A DNA stretch of 64,000 nucleotides from Blastococcus sp. TF02-09 (GCF_003319105.1 NZ_QOHH01000002.1:372001-436000); one strand, 5' to 3'; positions 34,271 through 44,190 are shown, counted from the stretch's first letter. Numbers and translations: made by a program. The notes: a model not told the origin generated them from the letters alone.

Positions 34271-35119
34271 TCACAGCGTGGCCTGCAGCGCCAGGACGAC
34301 CGGCGCGCAGGCGGCGAGGGGCAGGGCCACCTGCACGACCGGCAGCACCCACCGGGAGAACCGCGGCTCGCCGGCCGGGTCGTCGTCCTCGGCGGTGGCG
34401 CCGACGACGACGTAGCTGGCGACCAGCGCGGTCAGCGCCGCCACCCCGGCCACCACGGCCCCGTGGACCAGGGCGCGCCGCTCGTCGAGCACGTCGCCGG
34501 CCAGACCCGCGGCCAGGACGGCCACGCCGGTCCCGGCGAGCACGGCGAGGACGGCGCCGACGAGCCCGCGCGGAACGCCGTCGGCCAGCTGCGGCCGGGG
34601 CAGGAGCCAGTCCACGAGGTGCCCCACCACCAGCGCCGTGCCGACGGCGAGCAGCGCCACCAGGGCGCGCTCGGAGCCCTCGTCCGTCCGCCCGAGCAGC
34701 AGCAGCGCGGCCAGCGCGGCCACGGCGACGAGCAGCAGCACGACGACCGACAGCAAGGCCACCAGTTCCTGCCGGGGACGGCGGACCATCTGCTGCACCA
34801 CCACCGCCAGGAACCCGACGCCGATGACGGCCAGCAGCTCGCCCAGCTCCGGGTCCCGGGGCAGCACGAGGGCGAGGTCCGCGGCGACCGCGGCCCCGGC
34901 GCCCACGGCCAGCGAGCCGGCGAACCCCTGGGCCCCGGTGACCAGCACCCAGCACAGGACGAGCCCCAGCTGCAGCACGAGCACGGCGGCCAGCCGACCG
35001 GTCTGGCCCAGCAGCTCCGGGAGGCCCACGAGCAGCGCGACCGCGAGGACCGCGACGGCCGCCGCGGGCAGGTGGTGCTCCCGCGCGCTCAGGCGGGAGA
35101 TCGGCGCGGCGGTGCTCAC
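34271..35119 (-). CDS. Polytopic membrane protein of unknown function
   Basis: 282 residues with about eight or nine hydrophobic segments and no recognisable catalytic motif; Leu/Val/Ala rich with short basic loops (MVRRPRQE). GTG at 35119 has CACCAT seven bases upstream. It ends 4 bases before the DUF2993 gene and is probably the first gene of that operon, divergent from glnR. Confidence 0.7.
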   Translation of the reverse strand: MSTAAPISRLSAREHHLPAAAVAVLAVALLVGLPELLGQTGRLAAVLVLQLGLVLCWVLVTGAQGFAGSLAVGAGAAVAADLALVLPRDPELGELLAVIGVGFLAVVVQQMVRRPRQELVALLSVVVLLLVAVAALAALLLLGRTDEGSERALVALLAVGTALVVGHLVDWLLPRPQLADGVPRGLVGAVLAVLAGTGVAVLAAGLAGDVLDERRALVHGAVVAGVAALTALVASYVVVGATAEDDDPAGEPRFSRWVLPVVQVALPLAACAPVVLALQATL

Positions 35120-35290
35120 GGTCCCGATGGTGGCAGACGCGAGGCCTCCGGGAGCTCACCGCCGCGAGAGGGTTGCGGGTCGTGGCCTGCCCGGCAGGGG
35201 GCTCGTCGGTTATCGTGCAGTCTCACCTCGACAGCGTCGTCGACTGCTGCCACGGCTGCGCGTCGTGGGAACCATGCGAGGAGACGACAG

Positions 35291-36022
35291 ATGCGACTGG
35301 TCCTCATGACCTCGGCGCGGCAGGCGACGACGGAGGTGCTGCCCGCGCTGGGCCTGCTCGGGCACCAGGTGCGCGTGGTGGCCCCGGAGCTCTCGAGCCT
35401 CCTCGACGGGGACTCCGGCGACGTCGTCCTGGTCGACGCCCGTCACGACCTCATCCGTGCCCGCACGCTGTGCGGCCTGCTCTCCTCCACGGGCGTGGCC
35501 GCCGCGCTGGTCGCCGTCCTCTCCGAGGGCGGCCTGGTGGCGCTGTCGGCGGACTGGGGCGTGGACGACGTCCTGCTCGACACCGCGGGTCCCGCCGAGG
35601 TCGACGCCCGGCTGAAGTGGGCCACCGCCCGCCGGCTGGCCGCCACCGCCCCCGCCGACGGCGCCGACAAGGGCGTCACCCAGGCCGGCGAGCTGGTCAT
35701 CGACGAGCACAGCTACTCGGCGAAGCTGCGCGGCCGTCCGCTCGACCTCACCTACAAGGAGTTCGAGCTGCTGAAGTACCTCGCGCAGCACCCCGGCCGG
35801 GTCTTCTCCCGCGCCCAGCTGCTGCAGGAGATCTGGGGCTACGACTACTTCGGGGGCACCCGCACCGTCGACGTCCACGTGCGCCGGCTGCGCGCGAAGC
35901 TCGGCACCGAGCACGAGGCGCTCATCGGCACCGTGCGCAACGTCGGCTACAAGCTGGACCAGCAGGTCGCCGACGCCACGGCCCGGACCCCGCAGGTGGA
36001 GAGCGACGCCGAGCTGGTCTGA
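35291..36022 (+). CDS. glnR: Orphan response regulator GlnR
   Basis: Global regulator of nitrogen metabolism in actinobacteria; 243 residues. The atypical receiver domain ([20 protein letters not shown]...) keeps an Asp in VVLVDARHD but lacks the usual acidic pocket, as in other GlnR proteins that work without phosphorylation. The winged helix is classic ([34 protein letters not shown]). ATG at 35291 follows GAGGAGA; TATCGT at 35210-35215 is a candidate -10. It lies upstream of mshD as in mycobacteria. Confidence 0.93.
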   Translation: MRLVLMTSARQATTEVLPALGLLGHQVRVVAPELSSLLDGDSGDVVLVDARHDLIRARTLCGLLSSTGVAAALVAVLSEGGLVALSADWGVDDVLLDTAGPAEVDARLKWATARRLAATAPADGADKGVTQAGELVIDEHSYSAKLRGRPLDLTYKEFELLKYLAQHPGRVFSRAQLLQEIWGYDYFGGTRTVDVHVRRLRAKLGTEHEALIGTVRNVGYKLDQQVADATARTPQVESDAELV

Positions 36023-36029
36023 TGGGGCG

Positions 36030-36923
36030 GTGAGCCCCGAGCCCCGCCCGGACGTCGACGCCGTCCTGTCGTTGCTGCGCGCCGCCGCGGCCGCCGACGG
36101 GGTCCGCCCGGTGTCGGAGGAGACCGAGCTGCGGCTGCAGCACGGCACCGGGGACGGCGCCGACCTGGTGGTGCACGACGCCGGCACGCTGGCCGGCTAC
36201 GCCCGCTACGACGACGGCGTGGCCGAACTGGTCGTGCACCCGGCGTTCCGCCGGCGCGGGCACGGGCGCGCGCTGCTGCGGCAGCTGCTGGACCTGGCCG
36301 GCGACCGGCCGCTGGACGTCTGGGCGCACGGCGACCTGCCCGGTTCGGCGGAGCTGCTGGCGCCGCACGGCTTCACCCGGGCCCGCGTGCTGCTCCAGAT
36401 GCGCCGCCCGCTGGCCGGCGTCGAGGCCGATCCCCGCCCCGACCTGCCGGACGACGTCCGGGTGCTGCCCTTCCGCCCGGGCCGCGACGAGGAGGCCTGG
36501 CTGGCGGTCAACGCCCGCGCCTTCGACTGGCACCCCGAGCAGGGGCGCATGACGGCGGCCGACCTGGCGCTGCGCGAGGGCGAGCCGTGGTTCGACCCCG
36601 CGGGCTTCCTGATGGCCTGGCGCGGGGATCCGGACGCCGACGGCACGCTCCTGGGCTCGCACTGGACGAAGGTGCACCCCGCCGGGGACGCCGGCCCGGA
36701 CCCCGTGGGCGAGGTCTACGTGCTGGGCATCGACCCCGACGCCCAGGGCCTGCGACTGGGCGGCGCGCTCACCGATCTCGGGCTGGCCCACCTGCGCCGG
36801 CAGGGCCTGGGCTCGGTGCTCCTCTACGTCGAGGAGGACAACGAGGCCGCCGTGCGCCTCTACGAACGCCGCGGTTTCGCCCGGTACGCCGTCGACGTCT
36901 CCTGGCGGCGCGGAGCGGCCTGA
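36030..36923 (+). CDS. mshD: Mycothiol synthase MshD
   Basis: Acetyl-CoA:Cys-GlcN-Ins acetyltransferase, the last step of mycothiol synthesis. 297 residues with two tandem GNAT domains: the first has VVHPAFRRRGHGRALL, the second GEVYVLGIDPDAQGLRLGGAL and EEDNEAAVRLYERRGF, the catalytically active half. GTG at 36030, 7 bases after glnR. Same order as Rv0818-Rv0819. With mshA at 9-10 kb, two of the pathway's enzymes are in this window. Confidence 0.93.
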   Translation: MSPEPRPDVDAVLSLLRAAAAADGVRPVSEETELRLQHGTGDGADLVVHDAGTLAGYARYDDGVAELVVHPAFRRRGHGRALLRQLLDLAGDRPLDVWAHGDLPGSAELLAPHGFTRARVLLQMRRPLAGVEADPRPDLPDDVRVLPFRPGRDEEAWLAVNARAFDWHPEQGRMTAADLALREGEPWFDPAGFLMAWRGDPDADGTLLGSHWTKVHPAGDAGPDPVGEVYVLGIDPDAQGLRLGGALTDLGLAHLRRQGLGSVLLYVEEDNEAAVRLYERRGFARYAVDVSWRRGAA

Positions 36924-36952
36924 CGCCCCCGCCCGGACGAGGTCGCGCGGCC

Positions 36953-37025
36953 GTTCACCCGTCGGACGTATGACGGCCGCCACAGCGGTGCCCAGACCTC
37001 GATGGGCGTTCACCGTGCGTTCACC
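36953..37025 (+). promoter_or_regulatory. PHO box upstream of pstS
   Basis: Perfect GTTCACC at 37008-37014 and 37019-37025 (11-bp period), with another perfect GTTCACC at 36953-36959, 55 bp (five periods) upstream. TACCGT at 37056-37061 may be the -10. The same heptamer appears upstream of phoU/senX3. Expected binding protein: RegX3 or a PhoP-like regulator. Confidence 0.7.
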
Positions 37026-37126
37026 GAGGAACCCGGATGCGGCCACCTCGGCTGCCTACCGTCCCCTCTCGTAGGTCACACAACGCTGCCCGGAACGGGT
37101 CCGGGCCGCTGTCGAGAGGCACTGGG

Positions 37127-38242
37127 TTGAAGCTCAGCAGCAAGCCCCGCGCGACCGCCCTGGCGCTCGCGCTCTCCGGATCTCTCGCGCTGGCCGCATG
37201 CGGCGCGTCCAACGAGACCGACTCCGGCGGCACCGGGAGCGGCAGCGGCGAGGGCGCCGAGCTCAGCGGCAACCTCGTCGGCGCGGGCGCGAGCAGCCAG
37301 CAGTCCGCGATGGAGGCCTGGCAGGCGGGTTTCCAGGGCGAGTTCCCCGACGTCCAGTTCAGCTACGACCCGGCCGGTTCGGGCGCGGGCCGCGAGCAGT
37401 TCATCGACGGCTCCGCCGACTTCGCCGGCTCGGACGCGGCCCTCGACGAGGAGGAGCTGACCGCCGCGGAGGAGCGCTGCGCGGGCGGGGAGATCTTCGA
37501 GCTGCCCAACTACATCTCGCCGATCGCCGTCGTCTACAACCTCGAGGGCGTCGACGAGCTGAACCTGACCCCGGAGACCATCGCCGGCATCTTCAGCGGC
37601 GCGATCACGACCTGGAACGACCCGGCCATCGCCGCGGACAACCCGGACGCGACCCTGCCGGGGACGACGATCACCCCCGTGCACCGCGGCGACGACTCGG
37701 GCACCACGGAGAACTTCACCGACTACCTGCACCAGGCCGCCGGTGACGTGTGGACCGCCGAGCCCGACGGCGTCTGGCCGCTCCAGGGCGGCGAGGCCGC
37801 CAACGGCACCTCCGGCGTCGTCGAGGTCGTGACCAGCACCGACGGTGCGGTGACGTACGCCGACGCGAGCCGCGCCGGTGACCTCGGCGTGGCCAGCGTC
37901 GCGGTCGGCGAGGACTTCGTCGCCCCCAGCGCCGAGGCCGCCGCTGCCGTCGTCGAGAACTCCCCGGCCGTCGAAGGGCGCGGCGAGCACGACTTCGCCA
38001 TCGAGGTCAACCGCGTGACCGAGGGGTCCGGCGAGTACCCGATCGTGCTGGTCAGCTACCACATCGGCTGCATCGGGTACGACGACCAGGAGACCGCCGA
38101 CAACGTGAAGGCGTTCATGAACTACGTCATCAGCGAGGACGGCCAGGCGGCCGCCGCGGAGAACGCCGGCAACGCCGAGATCTCCGACTCGCTGCGCGAG
38201 CAGGCTCAGGGCGCGGTCGACGCCATCACCGCCGCCGGCTGA
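37127..38242 (+). CDS. pstS: Phosphate-binding lipoprotein PstS
   Basis: Periplasmic-side phosphate receptor of the Pst ABC transporter. Lipoprotein signal peptide with lipobox LALAAC. The mature protein is 371 residues in total length including signal, with phosphate-loop motifs SGAGREQFIDGSADFAGSD and HRGDDSGTTENFTDYL, and TWNDPAIAADNPD. TTG at 37127, preceded by GAGAGG, gives a proper signal peptide; longer starts do not. Induced by phosphate limitation by analogy. A strong hairpin follows. Confidence 0.94.
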   Translation: MKLSSKPRATALALALSGSLALAACGASNETDSGGTGSGSGEGAELSGNLVGAGASSQQSAMEAWQAGFQGEFPDVQFSYDPAGSGAGREQFIDGSADFAGSDAALDEEELTAAEERCAGGEIFELPNYISPIAVVYNLEGVDELNLTPETIAGIFSGAITTWNDPAIAADNPDATLPGTTITPVHRGDDSGTTENFTDYLHQAAGDVWTAEPDGVWPLQGGEAANGTSGVVEVVTSTDGAVTYADASRAGDLGVASVAVGEDFVAPSAEAAAAVVENSPAVEGRGEHDFAIEVNRVTEGSGEYPIVLVSYHIGCIGYDDQETADNVKAFMNYVISEDGQAAAAENAGNAEISDSLREQAQGAVDAITAAG

Positions 38243-38255
38243 CACCGACGCGCCA

Positions 38256-38294
38256 CGATGGCCCGGGACGTCCTGACGGCGTCCCGGGCCATCG
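38256..38294 (+). terminator. Attenuating hairpin between pstS and pstC
   Basis: Perfect 15-bp stem: CGATGGCCCGGGACG (38256-38270) and CGTCCCGGGCCATCG (38280-38294), 9-base loop, starting 14 bases after the pstS stop. Position suggests partial termination so that the binding protein is made in excess over the permease subunits. Confidence 0.75.
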
Positions 38295-38346
38295 CACCGC
38301 CCGCACCCGGGCACATGCACCCACGAACGACATCCACGGAGTAGCG

Positions 38347-39300
38347 GTGACCGCCACGAAGGCCCCGACCGAACGCCCGGCGAAGCAGGGCGCGGTACGC
38401 CGCCCGGGCGACCGCATCTTCGCCGGCAGCGCCAAGGGCTCCGGCATCTTCATCCTGGTCGTCCTGGCGGGAGTCGCCGCCTTCCTGATCAGCGAGGCCA
38501 TCCCCGCGCTGACCGCCCCCGCCGAGGACATCCCCGGCGGTGAGGGACTGGCCAGCTACATCGGGCCGCTCGTCCTCGGCACGCTGCTGGCCGCGGTCAT
38601 CGCGCTCGTGGTCGCCACCCCGCTCGCCGTCGGCATCGCGCTGTTCGTCACGTACTACGCCCCACGGCGGATCGCGGCCGCGCTGGGCTACGTCATCGAC
38701 CTGCTGGCCGCCATCCCCAGCGTCGTCTACGGCTTCTGGGGGCTGGCCGTCATGGCGCCCGCGCTCGTCCCGTTCCACGAGTGGGCGGCGGAGCACCTGA
38801 GCTGGCTCCCCTTCTTCGCCGGCCCGACGTCGGCCAGCGGCCGGACCATGCTCACCGTCGGGCTGGTACTCGGCGTCATGATCCTGCCGATCATCTCCGC
38901 CATCGCCCGCGAGGTGTTCAGCCAGGCGCCGGCGCTGCACCGCGAGGCGGCGCTCGCCCTGGGCGCCACCCGCTGGGAGATGATCCGGATGGCGGTGCTG
39001 CCCTACGGCAAGTCCGGCGTCATCGCCGGCGCGATGCTGGGCCTGGGCCGGGCGCTCGGCGAGACGATGGCCGTGGCGATCATCCTCTCCGGCGGTGCGG
39101 GTGCCACGGTCAACCTGATCAGCAGCTCCAACCCGTCCACGATCGCGTCCAACATCGCGCTGCGGTTCCCCGAGGCCACCGGCGTCGGCGTCAACACGCT
39201 CATCGCCAGCGGCCTGGTGCTCTTCGTCATCACCCTCGCCGTCAACATGCTCGCCCGGTGGATCGTGAACCGGCGCGCCGACTTCTCCGGAGCCAACTGA
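38347..39300 (+). CDS. pstC: Phosphate ABC transporter permease PstC
   Basis: Integral membrane subunit of the phosphate uptake complex; 317 residues with six predicted helices and the permease EAA loop (REAALALGATRWEMIRMAVLP). N-terminal cytoplasmic stretch is charged. GTG at 38347. The stop shares one base with the pstA start (TGATG). Confidence 0.94.
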   Translation: MTATKAPTERPAKQGAVRRPGDRIFAGSAKGSGIFILVVLAGVAAFLISEAIPALTAPAEDIPGGEGLASYIGPLVLGTLLAAVIALVVATPLAVGIALFVTYYAPRRIAAALGYVIDLLAAIPSVVYGFWGLAVMAPALVPFHEWAAEHLSWLPFFAGPTSASGRTMLTVGLVLGVMILPIISAIAREVFSQAPALHREAALALGATRWEMIRMAVLPYGKSGVIAGAMLGLGRALGETMAVAIILSGGAGATVNLISSSNPSTIASNIALRFPEATGVGVNTLIASGLVLFVITLAVNMLARWIVNRRADFSGAN

Positions 39301-40376
39301 TGAGCACCGCCACCCGGTCAGCGTCCGGGACCTCCGCGCCGCAGGACACCGTCCGCGTCGAGCGGCGGCTCTCGCGGTCGGCCACCGTCGGGCTCTACCT
39401 GGCCGGCATCGCGCTCGGCGCCGGGTTGTCGGCTCTCACCGGGTTCGCCGTCACCTCGACCGTCGTCTACGGCGTGATCCTCGGGACGCTGGCGGTCTAC
39501 GTCACGTCGCGCGCCGTCGAGGGCCGCCGCAAGGCCACCGACCGCCTGGTGACCTGCCTGGTCACCACGGCTTTCGGGATCGCCATGGTCCCGCTGGTGT
39601 CGCTGGTGTGGACCGTGCTCAGCAAGGGCCTCGCGCGGCTGGACGGCGACTTCTTCGGGATGTCGATGTTCCGGATCGTCGGCGAGGGCGGCGGCGCCTA
39701 CCACGCCATCCTCGGCACGGTCATCATCACGCTGCTGGCGACGGCGATCTCGGTGCCGATCGGCCTGCTGACCGCCATCTACCTGGTGGAGTACGGCACC
39801 GGCCGGCTCAAGCGCGGCATCACGTTCTTCGTCGACGTCATGACCGGCATCCCGTCGATCGTCGCCGGCCTCTTCGCCTTCGCCCTGTTCACGCTGCTGT
39901 TCGGCAACGACTTCCGCGCCGGGGTGATGGGCGCGGTGGCCCTCTCGGTGCTGATGATCCCGGTGGTCGTCCGGTCTTGCGAGGAGGTCCTCAAGCTCGT
40001 GCCGAACGAGCTGCGGGAGGCCAGCTACGCCCTCGGCGTCCCGAAGTGGCGCACGGTCGTGAAGGTCGTCCTGCCCACCGCCATCGCGGGCCTGGGCACC
40101 GGCGTCACGCTGGCCATCGCGCGGGTCGTCGGCGAGACCGCCCCCCTGCTCATCACCGTCGGCCTCATCACCGGCACCAACCTGAACCCGTTCGACGGGC
40201 GCATGGCGACCCTGCCGGTCTTCGCCTTCTACCAGCTGACCCAGCCCGGCACCGCGACGCAGGCGTTCCTCGACCGGGCCTGGACGGCGGCCCTCGTCCT
40301 CATCATCCTGGTCATGGCGCTCAACGTCGTCGCCCGCCTGATCAGCCGCTTCTTCGCTCCCAAGACCGGTCGCTGA
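39300..40376 (+). CDS. pstA: Phosphate ABC transporter permease PstA
   Basis: Second membrane subunit, 358 residues, with an extra pair of N-terminal helices (about 28-70) before the six-helix BPD core. The EAA loop reads [24 protein letters not shown] at 39300 overlaps the pstC TGA by one base, so the pair is coupled. Confidence 0.94.
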   Translation: MSTATRSASGTSAPQDTVRVERRLSRSATVGLYLAGIALGAGLSALTGFAVTSTVVYGVILGTLAVYVTSRAVEGRRKATDRLVTCLVTTAFGIAMVPLVSLVWTVLSKGLARLDGDFFGMSMFRIVGEGGGAYHAILGTVIITLLATAISVPIGLLTAIYLVEYGTGRLKRGITFFVDVMTGIPSIVAGLFAFALFTLLFGNDFRAGVMGAVALSVLMIPVVVRSCEEVLKLVPNELREASYALGVPKWRTVVKVVLPTAIAGLGTGVTLAIARVVGETAPLLITVGLITGTNLNPFDGRMATLPVFAFYQLTQPGTATQAFLDRAWTAALVLIILVMALNVVARLISRFFAPKTGR

Positions 40377-40401
40377 CCGGCCCCGCTCAGGAGGACATCA
40401 C

Positions 40402-41181
40402 GTGGCCAAGCGCATCGAGGTCTCCGACCTCAACATCTACTACGGCAACTTCCTCGCCGTGCAGGGCGTCAACACCTCCATCGAGCCGCGCAGCATCACC
40501 GCGCTCATCGGCCCCTCGGGCTGCGGGAAGTCGACCTTCCTCCGCTCGCTGAACCGGATGCACGAGGTGCTGCCGGGCGCCCGCGTCGAGGGCAAGGTCG
40601 TCATGGACGGCCAGGACCTCTACGGATCCGACGTCGACCCGGTCAACGTGCGCCGGCAGATCGGCATGGTCTTCCAGCGCCCGAACCCGTTCCCGACGAT
40701 GTCCATCTACGACAACGTCATCGCCGGCAACCGGCTGAACAACACCAAGATGAAGAAGTCCGAGAGCGACGACCTCGTGGAGAAGTCGCTGCGCGGCGCC
40801 AACCTCTGGAACGAGGTGAAGGACCGCCTCGACCGCCCAGGCTCCAGCCTCTCCGGCGGCCAGCAGCAGCGGCTGTGCATCGCCCGCGCCATCGCCGTCG
40901 AGCCCGACGTGCTGCTGATGGACGAGCCGTGCTCAGCGCTGGACCCGATCTCCACGCTGGCCATCGAGGACCTGATGGCCGAGCTCAAGGAGCGGTTCAC
41001 CATCGTGATCGTCACCCACAACATGCAGCAGGCCGCGCGGGTGAGCGAGTCCACCGGGTTCTTCAACCTCAACGGCGTCGGGCAGCCCGGCCGGCTGATC
41101 GAGTTCAACCCGACCGAGAAGATCTTCAGCAACCCCGACCAGAAGGCGACCGAGGACTACATCTCCGGCCGCTTCGGCTGA
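40402..41181 (+). CDS. pstB: Phosphate ABC transporter ATPase PstB
   Basis: Cytoplasmic ATPase of the Pst system, 259 residues. Walker [10 protein letters not shown] (37-45), Q-loop FQRPNPFP, signature LSGGQ (150-154), Walker B LLMDEP (171-176) and the switch His in [11 protein letters not shown] at 40402 follows AGGAGG. Same position as phoT (Rv0820) beside glnR-mshD. Confidence 0.96.
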   Translation: MAKRIEVSDLNIYYGNFLAVQGVNTSIEPRSITALIGPSGCGKSTFLRSLNRMHEVLPGARVEGKVVMDGQDLYGSDVDPVNVRRQIGMVFQRPNPFPTMSIYDNVIAGNRLNNTKMKKSESDDLVEKSLRGANLWNEVKDRLDRPGSSLSGGQQQRLCIARAIAVEPDVLLMDEPCSALDPISTLAIEDLMAELKERFTIVIVTHNMQQAARVSESTGFFNLNGVGQPGRLIEFNPTEKIFSNPDQKATEDYISGRFG

Positions 41182-41239
41182 CAGGAAACGCTCGCCTGTA
41201 CGGCAGCACGTGGGCGGGAGTGCGTGCCAGGCTGTGCCC

Positions 41240-42187
41240 GTGCTGCGCGTCGGCGGGCTGTCCACCGAGCCCCTCGCCGAGGCGGCTGCCGACAGCCTGC
41301 GGAGCCACGGGATCGAGGTGTGCTGCGACCGCAGCGCGCCGGTGGCTCTCGCAATCGCGGTCAGCACGACCGCCGGCGAAGCCGGCGCCGACGCGGCCGA
41401 CGTCGTCCTCGTCGCGGAGGACCGGCAGACGGCAGCCGAGGCAGCACGCCGGCTGTACCGGACTCGCCTGGCGCCGTGGGCGCAGTCCCTGGCCTCGGCA
41501 CGGCCGGACGTGACCGCACCCCCGCACCTGCTCGCGCACGACCCCGGCTGGGCCGTCACGGCGGACCGGCGCATCCGGGCGCTGCGGCAGGCGCTGGCCG
41601 GCCTGGACGCGGCCGACCGACTGAGCCTGCGGCGCATCGACCACATCGGCTCCACCGCCGTTCCGGGCCTGGACGCCAAACCGTTCCTGGACCTTCAGGT
41701 CACCCTCGACCGGCTGCCCGACCCCGCCGCCCTCGCCGCGGCACTGGCGCCCCTCGGTTGGGCGCCGGCCGTCGGGGCGCGGCCGGACTCGCCGGGCGTG
41801 CACCGCGATCTCCGCCACGACGACGACACAGCCCCCGATGAGGTGTTCACCAAACGGCTGCTCGTCGCGCCGGACCCGGTCCGGCCGGCCATCCTGCACG
41901 TCCGCCTGACCGCTTCGCCCTTCGCTCGCCGGGTGGTTCGCTTCCGTGACCACCTGCGCGCCGACCCACGACTGCGGCGCGGCTACGAGCGGATGAAGCG
42001 GGCGGCGGCCGCTGCGCACGCCGACGACGAGGACTACGACGACTACACCCGCGACAAGGGCAGCTGGCTGGCCCACGCCTACCGGGACGTGGACGCCCGA
42101 GCGGGTGGCGAGGATCCCTGGCCGCTCGACCCGGGACGGCCGGACCCTCGAGGTCCCGGAGGTCAGCCCGCAGTGGGCAGGCGGTGA
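41240..42187 (+). CDS. GrpB/UPF0157 protein with a CoaE-tail-like N-terminus
   Basis: 315 residues. The C-terminal 190 or so are a GrpB/UPF0157 domain of the nucleotidyltransferase fold (LRRIDHIGSTAVPGLDAKPFLDL, YTRDKGSWLAHAYRDVDA). The N-terminal 90 residues look like the end of dephospho-CoA kinase: ADVVLVAEDRQTAAEAARRLYRTRL, matching the CoaE C-terminus in actinobacterial CoaE-GrpB fusions, but no P-loop is present. GTG at 41240 has CAGGCT six bases upstream. Function unknown; kinase activity not expected. Confidence 0.75.
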   Translation: MLRVGGLSTEPLAEAAADSLRSHGIEVCCDRSAPVALAIAVSTTAGEAGADAADVVLVAEDRQTAAEAARRLYRTRLAPWAQSLASARPDVTAPPHLLAHDPGWAVTADRRIRALRQALAGLDAADRLSLRRIDHIGSTAVPGLDAKPFLDLQVTLDRLPDPAALAAALAPLGWAPAVGARPDSPGVHRDLRHDDDTAPDEVFTKRLLVAPDPVRPAILHVRLTASPFARRVVRFRDHLRADPRLRRGYERMKRAAAAAHADDEDYDDYTRDKGSWLAHAYRDVDARAGGEDPWPLDPGRPDPRGPGGQPAVGRR

Positions 42188-42217
42188 CCTGCCCGACCCA
42201 GCTGTCGAGCGCGCCGT

Positions 42218-44110
42218 TCAGCAGCGGACGGCGGCCGCCTCCGAGAGGGCCGCTGCCGTGTCGGCCTCCGCCTCCGGCTCCGGCGCAGGGGCGGGGGCCG
42301 GGGGCGGCACGGGGACCACCGACTCGTAGCCGGGGCCGATGACCAGCTGCACGGTCTCGCCGATCGCGTCGCTCCCCTGCAGCACCGCACCGGGGACGGC
42401 GGCGGCGACGGTGCGCGCCTGCGCCACCATGGCCGGCCCGTGCCGCACCACGGACTGGCTGACGGTGCCCTCGGCGTTGCCGACCGCCCCCACGCCGAAG
42501 CCCACACCCCGCAGCTCGTCGGCCACGGTGGCGGCCAGCCCGCGGGTGCCGGTCCCGTTGAGCACGTCGACGACCACCCCGCCCGGCGCCACGAGCTCGG
42601 TGCCCGGGTCCGGGGCGACGGCGGCCTCCGCGGGGGGCGTCTCCCCGGGCTCCTCCGGCGCCGCGTCGCTCTCGGTGGCGAAGCCGTCCGGGACGCGGCT
42701 GCCGTCGATCACGGCGTCGAACAGGGTGCGGGTGCCGGCCCCGTCGAGCAGCACGAAGGCCTCCTCCCCGCCGGCCGGGACGTGACCCACCTGGGCGACC
42801 GGCAGGGCGGTGCGCACCACGGCGTCCCCGGAGACGCTGCCGAGGGAGGTCGCGAGCGCCCGGAGGTCCCCGAGCGTCGTCTGCTCGTCGACCGTCAGGG
42901 CGTCGGCGGCGCGGCTGAGGAAGCGGGCCAGCGCGCTCGGGTCCAGCAGGGTGTCCCGCGACATCGCCGCGCGCAGCGTGGAGGTGAGCAGCCGCTGGGT
43001 GCGCTCGGCCACCGCCGTGCCGGTCGCGTCGCTCCCCTCGCCCCCGGGCCGCAGGTAGCCGGTCGCCGCCTCGCCGGAGAGCTCCGACGCACCGGCCGGC
43101 GGGGGGTCCGCGGCCGCCGCCGTCGCCCGCGAGGGCACGACGCACATCGGGACGCCGCCGAGCGCGTCGACCATGTCGGGCAGCCGGGCAAGGTCCACCT
43201 CGAGGTAGTGGTCGACCTGGACGCCGGACAGCTGCTGCACCGCGCGCACCATGCAGGAGGGGCCGCCGTCGAGCAGCGAGCGGGCGAACGCCTCGGTCGT
43301 GGGTGCGCGCAGATCGCCGTCGGCCGAGCGGCACTCCGGGCTGTCGACCAGCGCCGAGGGCGGGAAGCCCACCAGCGCGGCGCGCTCGCCGTCGTCCGAC
43401 ACGGACGCCAGCAGGGTCGCCACCGAGGCGGGCCCCTCCTGACCGGGGACGTCGGTGCCGACGACGAGGTAGGTCTCCGAGGTCTCCTGCAGCTGGGCGG
43501 CGAGGATCTCGGGACCGTCGGTGGCCAGCGCGTCGACCCGGCCGATCTTCTGGTCGACGTAGAAGTAGAGGCCCAGGTGGTAGAGCAGCACCACGCCGGC
43601 GACGGCCGCGAGCGCCACGCCCGCACGCAGCAGCCGCCGCCGGCCGGGGCTCAGCTCGCGTCGCGCGGGGCGGGGCGGGCGCACCCGCGTGCTGCCGGTG
43701 CGGACCGGCGGGGGAACGGTGCCGGGCAGGGGCGGGATCGGGCCGCTGCGCCGTGACGGCCGGGCGTCGGGCCGCCAGTCGGCGGGCGCTCCGGGGACCG
43801 GGGGGAGGCCGGGGCGGGCGGCGCCGGGCACGGGCGGCAGCCCGGCCTGGGACGGAGGCGGCGGTGTCGTGCTGCCCGGCGGCACCGGCGGCAGCCCGTT
43901 GCGCACACCGGGCGGGGGCGCGAACGGTGCCGAGGGCTGCCCGCCCTGGCGGCGCGCGGCGCGCCGACCGCCCGTGGTGCTGCCCGGACGGGCCAGCAGC
44001 TGCTCGACGGTGAGCGGCTCCGCTGCGCCGCGCTCTCGCCGGGAGCCGTCGGGAACGCCGCGGGCACCCGCGTAGTCGGCCGTCGGCTCGTCCCCCACCG
44101 GTGTCGACAC
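42218..44110 (-). CDS. LytR-CpsA-Psr (LCP) ligase with LytR_C domain
   Basis: Membrane-anchored enzyme that attaches wall glycopolymers to peptidoglycan. 630 residues: a Pro/Gly/Arg-rich cytoplasmic region (1-160) rich in PPVPG and PPPPS, one membrane helix (about 161-182, LLRAGVALAAVAGVVLLYHLG), the LCP domain (about 210-400) with the acidic R..D motifs of the family (VVGTDVPGQEG, HYLEVDLARLPDMVDALGGV, ATGYLRPGGEG), and a C-terminal LytR_C domain (VVVDVLNGTGTRGLAATVADELR). The proline-rich N-terminus is longer than usual. GTG at 44110. Confidence 0.85.
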   Translation of the reverse strand: MSTPVGDEPTADYAGARGVPDGSRRERGAAEPLTVEQLLARPGSTTGGRRAARRQGGQPSAPFAPPPGVRNGLPPVPPGSTTPPPPSQAGLPPVPGAARPGLPPVPGAPADWRPDARPSRRSGPIPPLPGTVPPPVRTGSTRVRPPRPARRELSPGRRRLLRAGVALAAVAGVVLLYHLGLYFYVDQKIGRVDALATDGPEILAAQLQETSETYLVVGTDVPGQEGPASVATLLASVSDDGERAALVGFPPSALVDSPECRSADGDLRAPTTEAFARSLLDGGPSCMVRAVQQLSGVQVDHYLEVDLARLPDMVDALGGVPMCVVPSRATAAAADPPPAGASELSGEAATGYLRPGGEGSDATGTAVAERTQRLLTSTLRAAMSRDTLLDPSALARFLSRAADALTVDEQTTLGDLRALATSLGSVSGDAVVRTALPVAQVGHVPAGGEEAFVLLDGAGTRTLFDAVIDGSRVPDGFATESDAAPEEPGETPPAEAAVAPDPGTELVAPGGVVVDVLNGTGTRGLAATVADELRGVGFGVGAVGNAEGTVSQSVVRHGPAMVAQARTVAAAVPGAVLQGSDAIGETVQLVIGPGYESVVPVPPPAPAPAPEPEAEADTAAALSEAAAVRC

Positions 44111-44171
44111 CTCTGTTCGTGGTCTGGCTCAGGTCCCGCCCGGGGGCGGCAGCCCTCCACGATACGGATGC

Positions 44172-44190
44172 CGGGCGGTTCGACCGCCCG
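44172..44190. other. Small inverted repeat in LCP / coiled-coil intergenic region
   Basis: CGGGCGGT-TCG-ACCGCCCG, a perfect 8-bp stem with a 3-base loop. It lies in the 168-bp gap between the divergent LCP and coiled-coil genes. Could be an operator or an RNA hairpin; nothing more can be said. Confidence 0.4.

Noticed and set aside
41240-41520. Functional dephospho-CoA kinase
   Set aside because: Only the C-terminal-like region is present; no P-loop or adenine-binding motif is visible.
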